From positions 1 through 40,025 of the forward strand of contig NZ_JAGGOS010000130.1 in assembly GCF_018614205.1 (NCBI RefSeq): 40,025 bases of DNA, given 5' to 3'. Below are positions 15,891 through 23,749 of this stretch, one piece after another. The translations under genes and the position numbers were made by a program. This stretch comes from Streptomyces sp. ISL-36 (GTDB taxonomy: Bacteria > Actinomycetota > Actinomycetes > Streptomycetales > Streptomycetaceae). The notes under the pieces were generated by a model, which was not told where the DNA came from, made no database searches, and saw only the letters and a list, made by a program, of their open reading frames with translations. The first letter of the stretch is position 1; each line of letters starts with the position of its first letter.

Positions 15891-15985
15891 GCGCCACGCT
15901 CGCGGCCTTCCGGCCGCAGACGACAACGACAGCCGCACCTCTGCGCCGCGCGGCCGGAGAAGCTCGCGAAGGGGGCCGAGCATGA
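15887..15985 (+). CDS. Possible 32-residue linking ORF between pstC and pstA
   Basis: A GTG at 15887 overlaps the pstC stop (GTGA) and opens a 32-codon frame. Its TGA (15983-15985) overlaps the pstA ATG (ATGA). The product is Ala/Thr/Arg-rich with no recognised domain. Exact overlap at both ends suggests that ribosomes leaving pstC could pass through this frame and reinitiate at pstA. It could equally be chance in GC-rich DNA. I do not recognise the peptide. Confidence 0.25.
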   Translation: MSATLAAFRPQTTTTAAPLRRAAGEAREGGRA

Positions 15986-17061
15986 GCAACGCCATACAGG
16001 ACCGTCCGCCGGTGACCGTCCCCACCGTGCGGCGCGACGCGCTGCGGCACGCCCGCCTCCCCCGCTGGACCCCCCTGGCCATCGCCATAGGGTCGATCGC
16101 CGCGGCCGTCGGCCTCGGGCTCGCCGCCGGCTGGCACAGCCACATCCAGTGGGGCATGATCGCCGCGCTGTTCTTCGTCCTCGCCACCTACGCGATCACC
16201 AGCAAGGTGGAGGGCTCGCGCCAGGCCAAGGACCGCGTCGCGACCAGCCTCGTCTGGGTCTGTTTCGTCCTGGCCGTCGTCCCGCTGCTCTCCCTCGCCT
16301 GGGTCACGGTCAGCAAGGGCCTCGAAGTCCTCGACCCGTACTTCCTCACCCACTCGATGAACGGCGTCCTCGACGCCGAGGCCGGCGGCGGCGTCTACCA
16401 CGCCCTGCTCGGCACCATCGAACAGGTCGGGATCGCCACCCTGATCGCCGCGCCGATCGGCCTGCTGACCGCGGTCTACCTCGTCGAGTACGGCGGCGGG
16501 AAGCTCGCCCAGGCCGTCACCTTCTTCGTCGACGTCATGACGGGCATCCCCTCGATCGTCGCGGGTCTGTTCATCCTCGCCACCTGGAATCTGATGCTGG
16601 GCTTCGGGCCCTCCGGATTCGCCGGCGCGATGGCCCTCGCCATCCTGATGATGCCGGTCGTGGTCCGCTCCACCGAGGAGATGCTCAAGCTCGTCCCCAA
16701 CGAGCTGCGCGAGGCCTCCCTGGCCCTCGGCATCCCCAAGTGGCGCACGATCCTGAAGGTGGTCCTGCCCACCGCGATCGGCGGCATCACCACGGGCGTC
16801 ATGCTCGCGGTCGCCCGCATCACCGGTGAGACCGCCCCCGTCCTGCTCCTCGTGTTCGGTACGAAGCTGATCAACCCGAACCCCTTCGAAGGCGCCCAGT
16901 CCTCGCTGCCGCTCTACGTGTACGAGCAGTACGCGGTCGGCACCGACGCCGCCGTGGCCCGCGCCTGGGCCGCCGCGCTCGTCCTGATCGCCTTCGTCAT
17001 GATCCTCAACCTGGTGGCCCGCGGCATCGCCCGCTGGAAGGCCCCGAAGACCGGCCGCTGA
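15982..17061 (+). CDS. pstA: Phosphate ABC transporter permease PstA
   Basis: PstA is the second channel subunit. ATG 15982 follows GCGAAGGGGG. The 359-residue chain has an N-terminal extension with two hydrophobic helices (about 30-75), common in actinobacterial PstA, before the BPD_transp_1 core. The core has the coupling segment LREASLALGIPKWRTILKVVLPTAIGGITTG and the conserved ARITGETAPVLLL. It lies 27 bp upstream of pstB in the same operon. Membrane topology is about eight helices by inspection. Confidence 0.96.
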   Translation: MSNAIQDRPPVTVPTVRRDALRHARLPRWTPLAIAIGSIAAAVGLGLAAGWHSHIQWGMIAALFFVLATYAITSKVEGSRQAKDRVATSLVWVCFVLAVVPLLSLAWVTVSKGLEVLDPYFLTHSMNGVLDAEAGGGVYHALLGTIEQVGIATLIAAPIGLLTAVYLVEYGGGKLAQAVTFFVDVMTGIPSIVAGLFILATWNLMLGFGPSGFAGAMALAILMMPVVVRSTEEMLKLVPNELREASLALGIPKWRTILKVVLPTAIGGITTGVMLAVARITGETAPVLLLVFGTKLINPNPFEGAQSSLPLYVYEQYAVGTDAAVARAWAAALVLIAFVMILNLVARGIARWKAPKTGR

Positions 17062-17088
17062 CCGCGGCCACCTGGGAAGTGAACTGAT

Positions 17089-17865
<777 letters not shown>

Positions 17866-17880
17866 GCCGCTCCCCCAGAC

Positions 17881-17918
17881 CGTCCTGCGGTGCTGCATGG
17901 CGGTGCCACCGCAGGACG
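17881..17918 (+). terminator. First stem-loop after pstB
   Basis: The arms 17881-17891 and 17908-17918 are a perfect 11-bp inverted repeat with a 16-base loop, starting 15 bp past the pstB stop. With the next hairpin it forms a tandem terminator region for the pst operon. Confidence 0.55.
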
Positions 17919-17919
17919 A

Positions 17920-17953
17920 AGGGCCCGGCTCCCCCACAGGGGAGCCGGGCCCT
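17920..17953 (+). terminator. Strong bidirectional hairpin between pstB and pit
   Basis: A perfect 15-bp stem (17920-17934 with 17939-17953) has a 4-base loop. It sits between the convergent pstB and pit genes, so it can end transcription from both sides. About 60 bp of GC-rich repeats such as GGTCGAGGC separate it from the pit stop. Confidence 0.8.
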
Positions 17954-18014
17954 CACCACGTCCGGAGCGGTCGAGGCGGTCGAGGCGGTCGGGGTCAGCC
18001 GCCGTCAGCCGCCG

Positions 18015-19013
18015 TCAGCCGAAGACCAGCTGGACCACGAAGTAACTCACCGCCGCGACCAAGGCGGCCGCCGGCATCGTGATGAACCAGCCCAGGATGA
18101 TGTTCTTCGCGACACCCCAGCGCACCGCGTTCACGCGCTTGGTGGCGCCCACACCCATGATCGCCGAGGTGATCACGTGCGTCGTCGAGATCGGCGCGTG
18201 GAACAGGAACGCCGAGCCGAACATGATCGAGGCACCGGTCGTCTCCGCCGCGAAGCCCTGCGGCGGGTCCAGCTCGATGATCTTCCGGCCGAGCGTCCGC
18301 ATGATCCGCCAGCCACCGGCGTACGTACCGAGCGAGAGCATCACGGCGCAGGCGATCTTCACCCACACCGGGATGGCGTCGCCGGCCTGCTGCACATCGG
18401 CGATGACCAGGGCCATCACCACGATGCCCATCGTCTTCTGGGCGTCCTGCAGACCGTGGCCGAGCGCCATGCCCGCCGCCGACACCGTCTGCGCGATACG
18501 GAAGCCGCGCTTGGCCTTGTGCGGGTTGGACTTGCGGAAGACCCACATGATCAGGCACATGACGAGATAGCCGGCCACCAGGCCGACGACCGGCGAGATG
18601 AACATCGGGATGACGACCTTGTCGAGCACGCCCGACCAGATCACCTCGGTGCCGCCGGCCAGCGCCGCGCCCACCATGCCGCCGAACAGGGCGTGCGAGG
18701 AGGAGGACGGCAGACCGAAGTACCAGGTCACCAGGTTCCAGATGATCGCGCCGACGAGCGCGGCGAAGAGGATGCCCATCCCCTTGTCGCCCTCGGGCGT
18801 CGCGATCAGGCCCTCACTGACCGTCTTGGCCACCCCGCTGCCCATGAAGGCACCGGCGAGGTTCATCACCGCCGCCATCGCCAGCGCCGCCCGCGGGGTC
18901 AGCGCCCGGGTCGAGACGGAGGTGGCGATGGCGTTGGCCGAGTCGTGGAAGCCGTTCGTATACGTGAAGCCGAGCGCGACACCGATGGTCACGATCAGGG
19001 CGAAGGTGTCCAC
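18015..19013 (-). CDS. pit: Low-affinity inorganic phosphate transporter, PiT family
   Basis: This 332-residue ion-coupled phosphate (or metal-phosphate) carrier has about ten hydrophobic segments in two homologous halves. The PiT signatures are readable: GFTYTNGFHDSANAIATSVSTR in the first half and FGSAFLFHAPISTTHVITSAIMG in the second. The start is GTG 19013 with AGGAG upstream, only 5 bp after the stop of the DUF47 gene, so the two are one operon. It faces pstSCAB, putting high- and low-affinity phosphate uptake side by side. In S. coelicolor the recalled orthologue is SCO4138, expressed when phosphate is sufficient. Confidence 0.95.
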   Translation of the reverse strand: MDTFALIVTIGVALGFTYTNGFHDSANAIATSVSTRALTPRAALAMAAVMNLAGAFMGSGVAKTVSEGLIATPEGDKGMGILFAALVGAIIWNLVTWYFGLPSSSSHALFGGMVGAALAGGTEVIWSGVLDKVVIPMFISPVVGLVAGYLVMCLIMWVFRKSNPHKAKRGFRIAQTVSAAGMALGHGLQDAQKTMGIVVMALVIADVQQAGDAIPVWVKIACAVMLSLGTYAGGWRIMRTLGRKIIELDPPQGFAAETTGASIMFGSAFLFHAPISTTHVITSAIMGVGATKRVNAVRWGVAKNIILGWFITMPAAALVAAVSYFVVQLVFG

Positions 19014-19018
19014 GAAGC

Positions 19019-19639
19019 TCAGGACTCCTTGACCGCGATGGTCTCCACCGTGTTCGCGACGTGCTCGAAGGCGTCGGCGGCCTCTTCCAGCACGTCCACG
19101 ATCTGCTTGAGCTTGAGCACCTCGATGGCGTCGTACTTGCCGTTGAAGAGCTGCGCGAGAAGCTTGCGGTGGATCTGGTCCGCCTGGTTCTCCAGCCGGT
19201 TGACCTCGATCCAGTACTCGGTGAGGTTGTCCATCGTCCGCAGGTGCGGCATGGCCTCGGCGGTCAGCTCCGCCGCGCGGGCGAGCACCTCGATCTGCTG
19301 CTCGACACCCTTGGGGAGCTCTTCGACGTTGTAGAGGACGACCAGATCGACGGCCTCCTCCATGAAGTCCATGATGTCGTCGAGGGAGGAGGCGAGGTTG
19401 TAGATGTCCTCGCGGTCGAAGGGCGTGATGAACGAGGAGTTCAGCTGGTGGAAGATCGCGTGGGTGGCGTCGTCACCGGCGTGTTCCGCTGCCCGCATCC
19501 GCTCCGCGATCTCGGCCCGGGCGGAGGGGTCCGCTCCGAGCAGTTCCATCAGGAGCTTCGAGCCCGTGACGATGTTGTCCGCGGACGCGGCGAACATGTC
19601 GTAGAAGCTCGTCTCCCTGGGGGTCAGACGAAATCGCAC
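19019..19639 (-). CDS. PhoU-like DUF47 family protein (Pit accessory protein)
   Basis: This 206-residue all-helical protein belongs to the DUF47/TIGR00153 group, distant relatives of PhoU. Typical family features are the start FYDMFAASADNIVTGS, the metal-binding-like AAEHAGDDATHAIF and DREDIYNLASSLDDIMDFMEEA, and LENQADQIHRKLLAQLF. DUF47 genes are commonly coupled to pit genes and regulate transport activity. The GTG at 19639 follows GAGGAC on the minus strand. The pit start lies 5 bp after its stop. A cytoplasmic control role for Pit is inferred from family and position. Confidence 0.9.
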   Translation of the reverse strand: MRFRLTPRETSFYDMFAASADNIVTGSKLLMELLGADPSARAEIAERMRAAEHAGDDATHAIFHQLNSSFITPFDREDIYNLASSLDDIMDFMEEAVDLVVLYNVEELPKGVEQQIEVLARAAELTAEAMPHLRTMDNLTEYWIEVNRLENQADQIHRKLLAQLFNGKYDAIEVLKLKQIVDVLEEAADAFEHVANTVETIAVKES

Positions 19640-19675
19640 GTGGGGTCCTCGGGGTGCTGGGTTTCGGTCAGGCTG

Positions 19676-19705
19676 ATGCTAGGCGCATCATCCGGCCACG
19701 GCTAA
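19676..19705 (-). promoter_or_regulatory. Candidate promoter of the DUF47-pit operon
   Basis: On the minus strand TTAGCC (19700-19705) and TAGCAT (19676-19681) lie 18 bp apart, 37 bp before the GTG of the DUF47 gene. This resembles a vegetative Streptomyces promoter. No 11-bp PhoP repeats are seen here. Confidence 0.35.
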
Positions 19706-19783
19706 CCGGCGTCCCCTCAGTGTCGCCCATCAGGCACAGTGACATGCACGGGCCCCCGCCCGGATCGGCGGGGATCGGTACCA

Positions 19784-19802
19784 TATACCCACGAGGGGTA
19801 TA
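19784..19802 (+). promoter_or_regulatory. CsoR operator upstream of csoR
   Basis: TATACCC-N5-GGGTATA is a perfect 7+7 dyad at 19784-19802, 29 bp before the csoR start. It matches the pseudo-palindrome with GC-rich inner and TA-rich outer halves bound by actinobacterial CsoR. Cu(I) binding should release the repressor, giving autoregulation. Confidence 0.88.
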
Positions 19803-19831
19803 CACCCCTTTCTGGACAACGGGAGGACGCG

Positions 19832-20179
19832 ATGACGACCACCGAGGCGGCCGAGGTCACCCCCGACACCGTCGAGCCGGCCGACCACGACCACGGCGTG
19901 CACGGCTACCACAAGCAGAAGGACGAGCACCTCAAGCGGCTCCGCCGCATCGAGGGCCAGATCCGCGGGCTGCAGCGGATGGTCGACGAGGACACCTACT
20001 GCATCGACATACTCACCCAGGTCTCCGCGTCCACGAAGGCCCTGCAGTCGTTCGCGCTCCAGCTCCTGGAGGAGCACCTGCGGCACTGCGTGGCCGACGC
20101 GGCGCTGAAGGGCGGCGACGAGATCGAGGCGAAGGTCGAGGAGGCCACCAAGGCCATCGCGCGGATGATGCGTACCTGA
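19832..20179 (+). CDS. csoR: Copper-sensing transcriptional repressor CsoR
   Basis: This 115-residue all-helical repressor releases DNA on Cu(I) binding. The Cu(I) ligands are C57, H82 and C86; the spacing of 25 and 4 equals the canonical Cys-His-Cys set. KRLRRIEGQIRGLQRMV is the conserved DNA-binding helix. The N-terminus carries an extra His-rich tail (HDHGVHGYH, about 19-27) that may also touch metal. ATG 19832 follows GGGAGGA (19821-19827); the longer open frame upstream would run through the operator. No copA, copZ or other copper gene lies nearby, so its regulon is elsewhere, as recalled for SCO4136 in S. coelicolor and S. lividans. Confidence 0.96.
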   Translation: MTTTEAAEVTPDTVEPADHDHGVHGYHKQKDEHLKRLRRIEGQIRGLQRMVDEDTYCIDILTQVSASTKALQSFALQLLEEHLRHCVADAALKGGDEIEAKVEEATKAIARMMRT

Positions 20180-20180
20180 A

Positions 20181-20199
20181 CCGGGCCGGGCCCGGCCGG
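20181..20199. terminator. GC palindrome between convergent csoR and a small gene
   Basis: The self-complementary GCCGGGCCCGGC with CCGG flanks fills the 20-bp gap between the csoR stop and the stop of the 91-residue gene. It could slow or end transcription on both strands, but the loop is tight. Confidence 0.3.
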
Positions 20200-20475
20200 T
20201 CAGCGATCCCGGTCGGCCCGCTCGGCGCGACCGGCGTGATCGGCATGACCGGCCTGCTCGGCGTGATCGGCATGACCGGCCTGCTCGGCGTGATCGGCGG
20301 GCGGGGCGGTCTCGGCGGCCACCCTCAGTACCTCGTCGATTCGGTCCGCGCTGAGGCGCTCCCCGTCGGCCGCGGACGCCGCGATGATCAGCTCACCGCA
20401 CAGCTCGATCTCGGCGAGAGCGACGCGGTCCTGTTCGGTGGGCACTGTCGCTGTACTGGGCGGAGCCACGCGCAT
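20200..20475 (-). CDS. Small acidic protein with repetitive His/Ala tail, function unknown
   Basis: This 91-residue product starts at ATG 20475 after GGAAGAGG. Residues 1-55 look like a conserved Streptomyces small protein: EQDRVALAEIELCGELIIAAS and ERLSADRIDEVL, mostly helical and acidic. The remaining 35 residues are a tandem repeat of nine (HADHAEQAG) encoded by a 27-bp DNA repeat, ending in Arg and Asp. No known domain is visible. It converges on csoR. The His-rich tail next to a copper regulator invites a metal-binding guess, but the repeat looks like recent expansion and the link is weak. Confidence 0.7.
   Translation of the reverse strand: MRVAPPSTATVPTEQDRVALAEIELCGELIIAASAADGERLSADRIDEVLRVAAETAPPADHAEQAGHADHAEQAGHADHAGRAERADRDR
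20232..20297 (-). repeat. 27-bp tandem repeat inside the small acidic gene
   Basis: Two identical 27-bp units (20232-20258 and 20259-20285) are followed by a partial third to 20297. They encode the nine-residue HADHAEQAG-type repeat in frame. Copy number is probably variable between strains. Confidence 0.85.
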
Positions 20476-20577
20476 TCACCTCTTCCTGCCGGCGTCGGTC
20501 CCCCAGCGTAGGGAGCGGGCCACACACCGCGCATGACTCGTCCGGACCATTTGGGTCTGGTCGAAGGGTGACGCGTT

Positions 20578-21381
20578 TCAGACCTTGATCTTCCCGGCGT
20601 AGATGTCCTTCCGGCTCGGCAGCCGTACCTCGACGCGGGTGCCGAACCCGTACAGCAGCGTCGTCGACGCGACCGCGACCGTACGGCCCTGGTTGGCGAA
20701 GCTGAACTGGTGCCGCACCTTGCGGAGCCGACCCTCGTGGTCCAGATACGCGTCGAAGGGGACGGCGTCCTTGGCGAACCCTTTCGCCGCGGCGGCCAGC
20801 GCTCCGCGCACCTGCGGGGAAGCGGCCCGGGCGGCCACCGCGATGTCCGTGACCCCGCGATAGTGGCTGACTTTCACCCCCGCGAGGTCGACCTCGCCGA
20901 CGTACGCGACCTTCTGCGCGCCCCGCAGCAGTTCGGCCGCGGCGGCCGGGTCGGTGGCCCCGCCGGTGACGAGATTGCCGTCGTCGAGGGTGGTGGTGTC
21001 CACCCGCACCCACTTGTCGGCGGGGACCCCGGCGCCGCGGTTCTTCATGTAGAGCGCGCCCGGGGCGAGGAGTTCGGTGATGGGCCGGTGTTCGCTGGCC
21101 CCGGCGGCGTCCTTGGGAAGCACGACCTGGAGGTGCCCGGTGCTCCGGCGGAAGTCGTAGCCGCCCTCGCCGCGGATGGTCACCCGGGTCCCGCCGGTCG
21201 CCATCTCCATGCTCGTGCTCGCCTTGGAGGTGCCCGCGCGGCTCAGCACCTCGGCCGCGCCCCGCACGGTCGCCTTCGGATCGCCGCCCGGCTTGGCGTC
21301 CTCGGCGGCCGCACAGCCGCCGACCATCAGAGCTGCGGCGACGGCCCACGCCCCGCCCGAGCGTCCGCTCCGCACCACCAT
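20578..21381 (-). CDS. Lipoprotein of unknown function (LolA/LppX-like fold suspected)
   Basis: This 267-residue exported lipoprotein has a basic start, a hydrophobic core and the lipobox VGGC near residues 20-23. The mature part begins with a short charged linker and then alternates beta-rich segments: TSKASTSMEMATGGTRVTIRGEGGYDFRR, GHLQVVLPKD, KVAYVGEVDLAGVKVSHYRGVTDI and DHEGRLRKVRHQFSF. This pattern recalls the LppX/LprG/LolA half-barrel that carries hydrophobic ligands, but no motif proves it. ATG 21381 follows GGCAGG. It diverges from the 53-residue CxC gene. The recalled S. coelicolor counterpart, SCO4134, is also only called a lipoprotein. Confidence 0.85.
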   Translation of the reverse strand: MVVRSGRSGGAWAVAAALMVGGCAAAEDAKPGGDPKATVRGAAEVLSRAGTSKASTSMEMATGGTRVTIRGEGGYDFRRSTGHLQVVLPKDAAGASEHRPITELLAPGALYMKNRGAGVPADKWVRVDTTTLDDGNLVTGGATDPAAAAELLRGAQKVAYVGEVDLAGVKVSHYRGVTDIAVAARAASPQVRGALAAAAKGFAKDAVPFDAYLDHEGRLRKVRHQFSFANQGRTVAVASTTLLYGFGTRVEVRLPSRKDIYAGKIKV

Positions 21382-21509
21382 CGCCTGCCAACCCCCAACG
21401 CCGTGCCACCGCTTGCCCGGGACCCGCCCTTCCCCAGCCCTGGGACCTGGAGAGACCCGTACGCATAACGACGGTCACGACGACCCGTCACGCGCAGTAC
21501 GGTGGATCC

Positions 21510-21671
21510 GTGCATGAGCAGTCCCCGCATCACACGACGACCACGGAACGCGGCTCGTTCGCGATCGCCCGGTGCAGCTGCGGGTGGGCGGGCCCGGCGC
21601 GACGATCGCGTGAGCGGGCCCGCACGGACGCGGCGGCGCACGAGGCCGCCCAGCAGGCGCCGACGCGTTAG
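21510..21671 (+). CDS. 53-residue protein with a CSCGW motif
   Basis: A GTG at 21510 opens a 53-residue frame ending in TAG (21669-21671). The product has a His/Thr-rich start, the motif ARCSCGWAGPARRSRERAR and an acidic Ala/Gln tail. CxCGW followed by basic residues is a pattern I associate with small conserved Streptomyces proteins, where the Cys pair may be part of a metal or zinc-knuckle site, though only one pair is present. TACGGT at 21498-21503 lies six bases before the GTG, consistent with a leaderless transcript. It diverges from the lipoprotein and converges on the PAP2 gene. The function is unknown. Confidence 0.65.
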   Translation: MHEQSPHHTTTTERGSFAIARCSCGWAGPARRSRERARTDAAAHEAAQQAPTR

Positions 21672-21701
21672 CTCTTCGGCTCGCGCCGGCCCGGCTGGGG
21701 G

Positions 21702-22418
21702 CTAGGCGGCCAGGCCGTTCTCGCCGTTGCCGGAGCCGAGCTTGGGCTCGGCGATGTCGAGGGTCTCGGGCAGCGGGCAGCGTTCGGCCACGCGCCGGGA
21801 GCGGACGAGCCGGGCGCCGTGCCTGGAGCGGGCGATCGCGGCGACCAGCGGGTTCAGCAGGGCGTGGGCGAGCGGGGCGAGCAGCAGCGCCACCGCCGTA
21901 CCGAGGGCGAAGCCACCGATGACGTCGGTCGGGTAGTGCACGCCCATGTACACCCGGCAGAAGCCCTCGGCGAAGGCGAGGGCGATGGCGGCGAGGCCGA
22001 ACTTGCGGTGGGCGACGAAGAGTCCGACGCCGATGGCCATCGCCATGGTGGCGTGGTCGCTGACGAAGGAGAAGTCGGTCTTGCCGTCGACAAGGACGTC
22101 GAGCCCCTGGTGGTCGTTGAACGGCCGGGGCCGCTCGACGAACCCGCGGATGGGGATGTTCACCAGCAGCGCCACACCGGCGGCGAGCGGCGCCCAGACG
22201 AGACCCGCCAGGGCGGAGACGGAGTCGGCGAGGGTTCCGCGCCGGCGGACGCTCCACCAGCACCAGAGCGCGACGAGGACGAGCCCGAGCATGATCCCGT
22301 ACTCGCCGACGAACTCCATGACGCGGTCGAACCAGGGCGGAGCGTCCTTCGCCAGCCCGTTGATGTCGTAGAGCAGGCTGACATCGGGGTTCGAACCGTC
22401 CGATGCGAGTCCAGCCAT
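21702..22418 (-). CDS. PAP2 family phosphatase (membrane lipid phosphatase)
   Basis: This 238-residue membrane protein has about six helices and the three phosphatase motifs: RGFVERPRPF (C1), FVSDHATMAMA (C2, with the catalytic-partner His) and RVYMGVHYPTDVIGG (C3, with the nucleophilic His). In C2 the usual PSGH is VSDH, a common variant in undecaprenyl-diphosphate and lipid phosphatases. It would dephosphorylate a lipid (di)phosphate at the outer face. ATG 22418 follows AAGGGG. It lies downstream of the cell-wall hydrolase on the same strand, 172 bp away, in a gap with no gene seen. Substrate choice (phosphatidate or undecaprenyl diphosphate) cannot be set by sequence. Confidence 0.9.
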   Translation of the reverse strand: MAGLASDGSNPDVSLLYDINGLAKDAPPWFDRVMEFVGEYGIMLGLVLVALWCWWSVRRRGTLADSVSALAGLVWAPLAAGVALLVNIPIRGFVERPRPFNDHQGLDVLVDGKTDFSFVSDHATMAMAIGVGLFVAHRKFGLAAIALAFAEGFCRVYMGVHYPTDVIGGFALGTAVALLLAPLAHALLNPLVAAIARSRHGARLVRSRRVAERCPLPETLDIAEPKLGSGNGENGLAA

Positions 22419-22590
22419 CTGCTGCGGCCCCTTGCCTTGTCACGTGAGTCGACCGTGGGCGGTCGGATCAGGGAACGAACCGCCTGAGGCGTGCGTTCCG
22501 CTCTTCCTCGACGATCACCCTGACGTTACCGAAGAGTGACACGTCGTCGCAGCTCAGGGCCTGTGGTTTACGGAGAGTTCCGGCCAATGG

Positions 22591-23628
22591 TCAGGTTTGC
22601 GGAAGGCGGGTCGGCAGTGCCGCCGCGCCCTCCCGCGTGACCCGGGTCGCCCCGAAGTAGTCCGGCGTGTCCATCTTCGTGAAGCGGATCACGGCCCCGG
22701 TGCGCGGCGCGTCGATCATGTATCCACCACCGACGTAGATGCCGACGTGCCTGATGGCGCGTGAGTTCGTCAAGTCGTCGGAGAAGAAGACGAGGTCGCC
22801 GGGGAGCAGTTCGTCGCGGGAGGGATGGGGCCCGGCGTTGTACTGGTCGTTGGCGACGCGCGGCAGGTCGATCCCGACACTCCGGTACGCGGCCTGGGTC
22901 AGCCCGGAGCAGTCGAATCGGCCATTCTGCGCGGCTGTTCCCGTGCCACCCCAGAGGTAGGGCGTACCGAGCTTCTGCTGTGCGAAATAGATCGCCCCCG
23001 CGGCCTGCTTCGAGGGCTCGACGCGGCCGAGGGGGCGGGCGAAGCTCTTCTCCAGGGAGCGGATGATCCGCACGTAGTTCTGGGTCTCGCTGATCCGCGG
23101 CACGCCACCGGACTTGATGACCCGGTACGCCCCGGCGTTGTACGCGGCGAGCATGTTGTTCGTCGGATCGCCGGGCACGTCCTTCACATAGCCGGCGAGT
23201 TCGCAGTCGTACGAAGCGGCGGACGGGATCGCGTCCGCGGGGTCCCAGATGTCCCGGTCCCCGTCCTTGTCGCCGTCGATGCCGTGACCGGCCCACGTAC
23301 CGGGGATGAACTGGGCGATGCCCCGGGCGTCGGCGGGCGAGACGATCCTCGGGTTCCAGCCGCTCTCCTGGTAGAGCTGGGCGGCGAGCAGGGCCGGGTT
23401 GATGGCGGGGCAGAGGTTGCCCCACTGCTGCACCAGCCCCTGGTACGCGGCCGGCACGGCCCCCTTGGCCAGGCCCACCGTGCCGTTCTTGGCGTTGCCG
23501 GCGCCCCCGAAGAGCCCTGCGGCGGCGGAGTACGTTCCGACGACGAGCAGCGCGACGAAGCTCAGGCACACCCCGAGGACCCCACCGGCCACCAGCCACG
23601 CCTTGCCCGCAGCGCCCGCCCTACGCAC
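22591..23628 (-). CDS. Two-domain cell-wall hydrolase: SLT lytic transglycosylase plus NlpC/P60 endopeptidase
   Basis: This 345-residue membrane-anchored or secreted enzyme has a hydrophobic helix near the N-terminus (about 10-38). The SLT goose-lysozyme-like domain follows (about 60-190), with the catalytic Glu in LYQESGWNPR (about E88), ARGIAQFIPGTW and MLAAYNAGAY. The NlpC/P60 domain (about 210-325) has the nucleophile Cys in FDCSGLTQAAYR, LPGDLVFFS and the catalytic His in RHVGIYVGGG. GTG 23628 is preferred because GAGGGG lies 9 bases upstream; a TTG at 23634 is too close to it. This architecture matches CwlT/Orf14/TcpG hydrolases of Gram-positive conjugation systems. The T4SS-like cluster starts 2 kb away. 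Confidence 0.93.
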   Translation of the reverse strand: MRRAGAAGKAWLVAGGVLGVCLSFVALLVVGTYSAAAGLFGGAGNAKNGTVGLAKGAVPAAYQGLVQQWGNLCPAINPALLAAQLYQESGWNPRIVSPADARGIAQFIPGTWAGHGIDGDKDGDRDIWDPADAIPSAASYDCELAGYVKDVPGDPTNNMLAAYNAGAYRVIKSGGVPRISETQNYVRIIRSLEKSFARPLGRVEPSKQAAGAIYFAQQKLGTPYLWGGTGTAAQNGRFDCSGLTQAAYRSVGIDLPRVANDQYNAGPHPSRDELLPGDLVFFSDDLTNSRAIRHVGIYVGGGYMIDAPRTGAVIRFTKMDTPDYFGATRVTREGAAALPTRLPQT

Positions 23629-23749
23629 CGTCAACCACCCCTCGGCTCTCGGCAGTCCACCGCGGCCAAGTCTAGGTGGCGGACCCGGGCTCGCGGGGGT
23701 GTACGAAGGGGGCGGATCGGAGATGTCCCGCCCGGGCCCAGGAGGTGGC

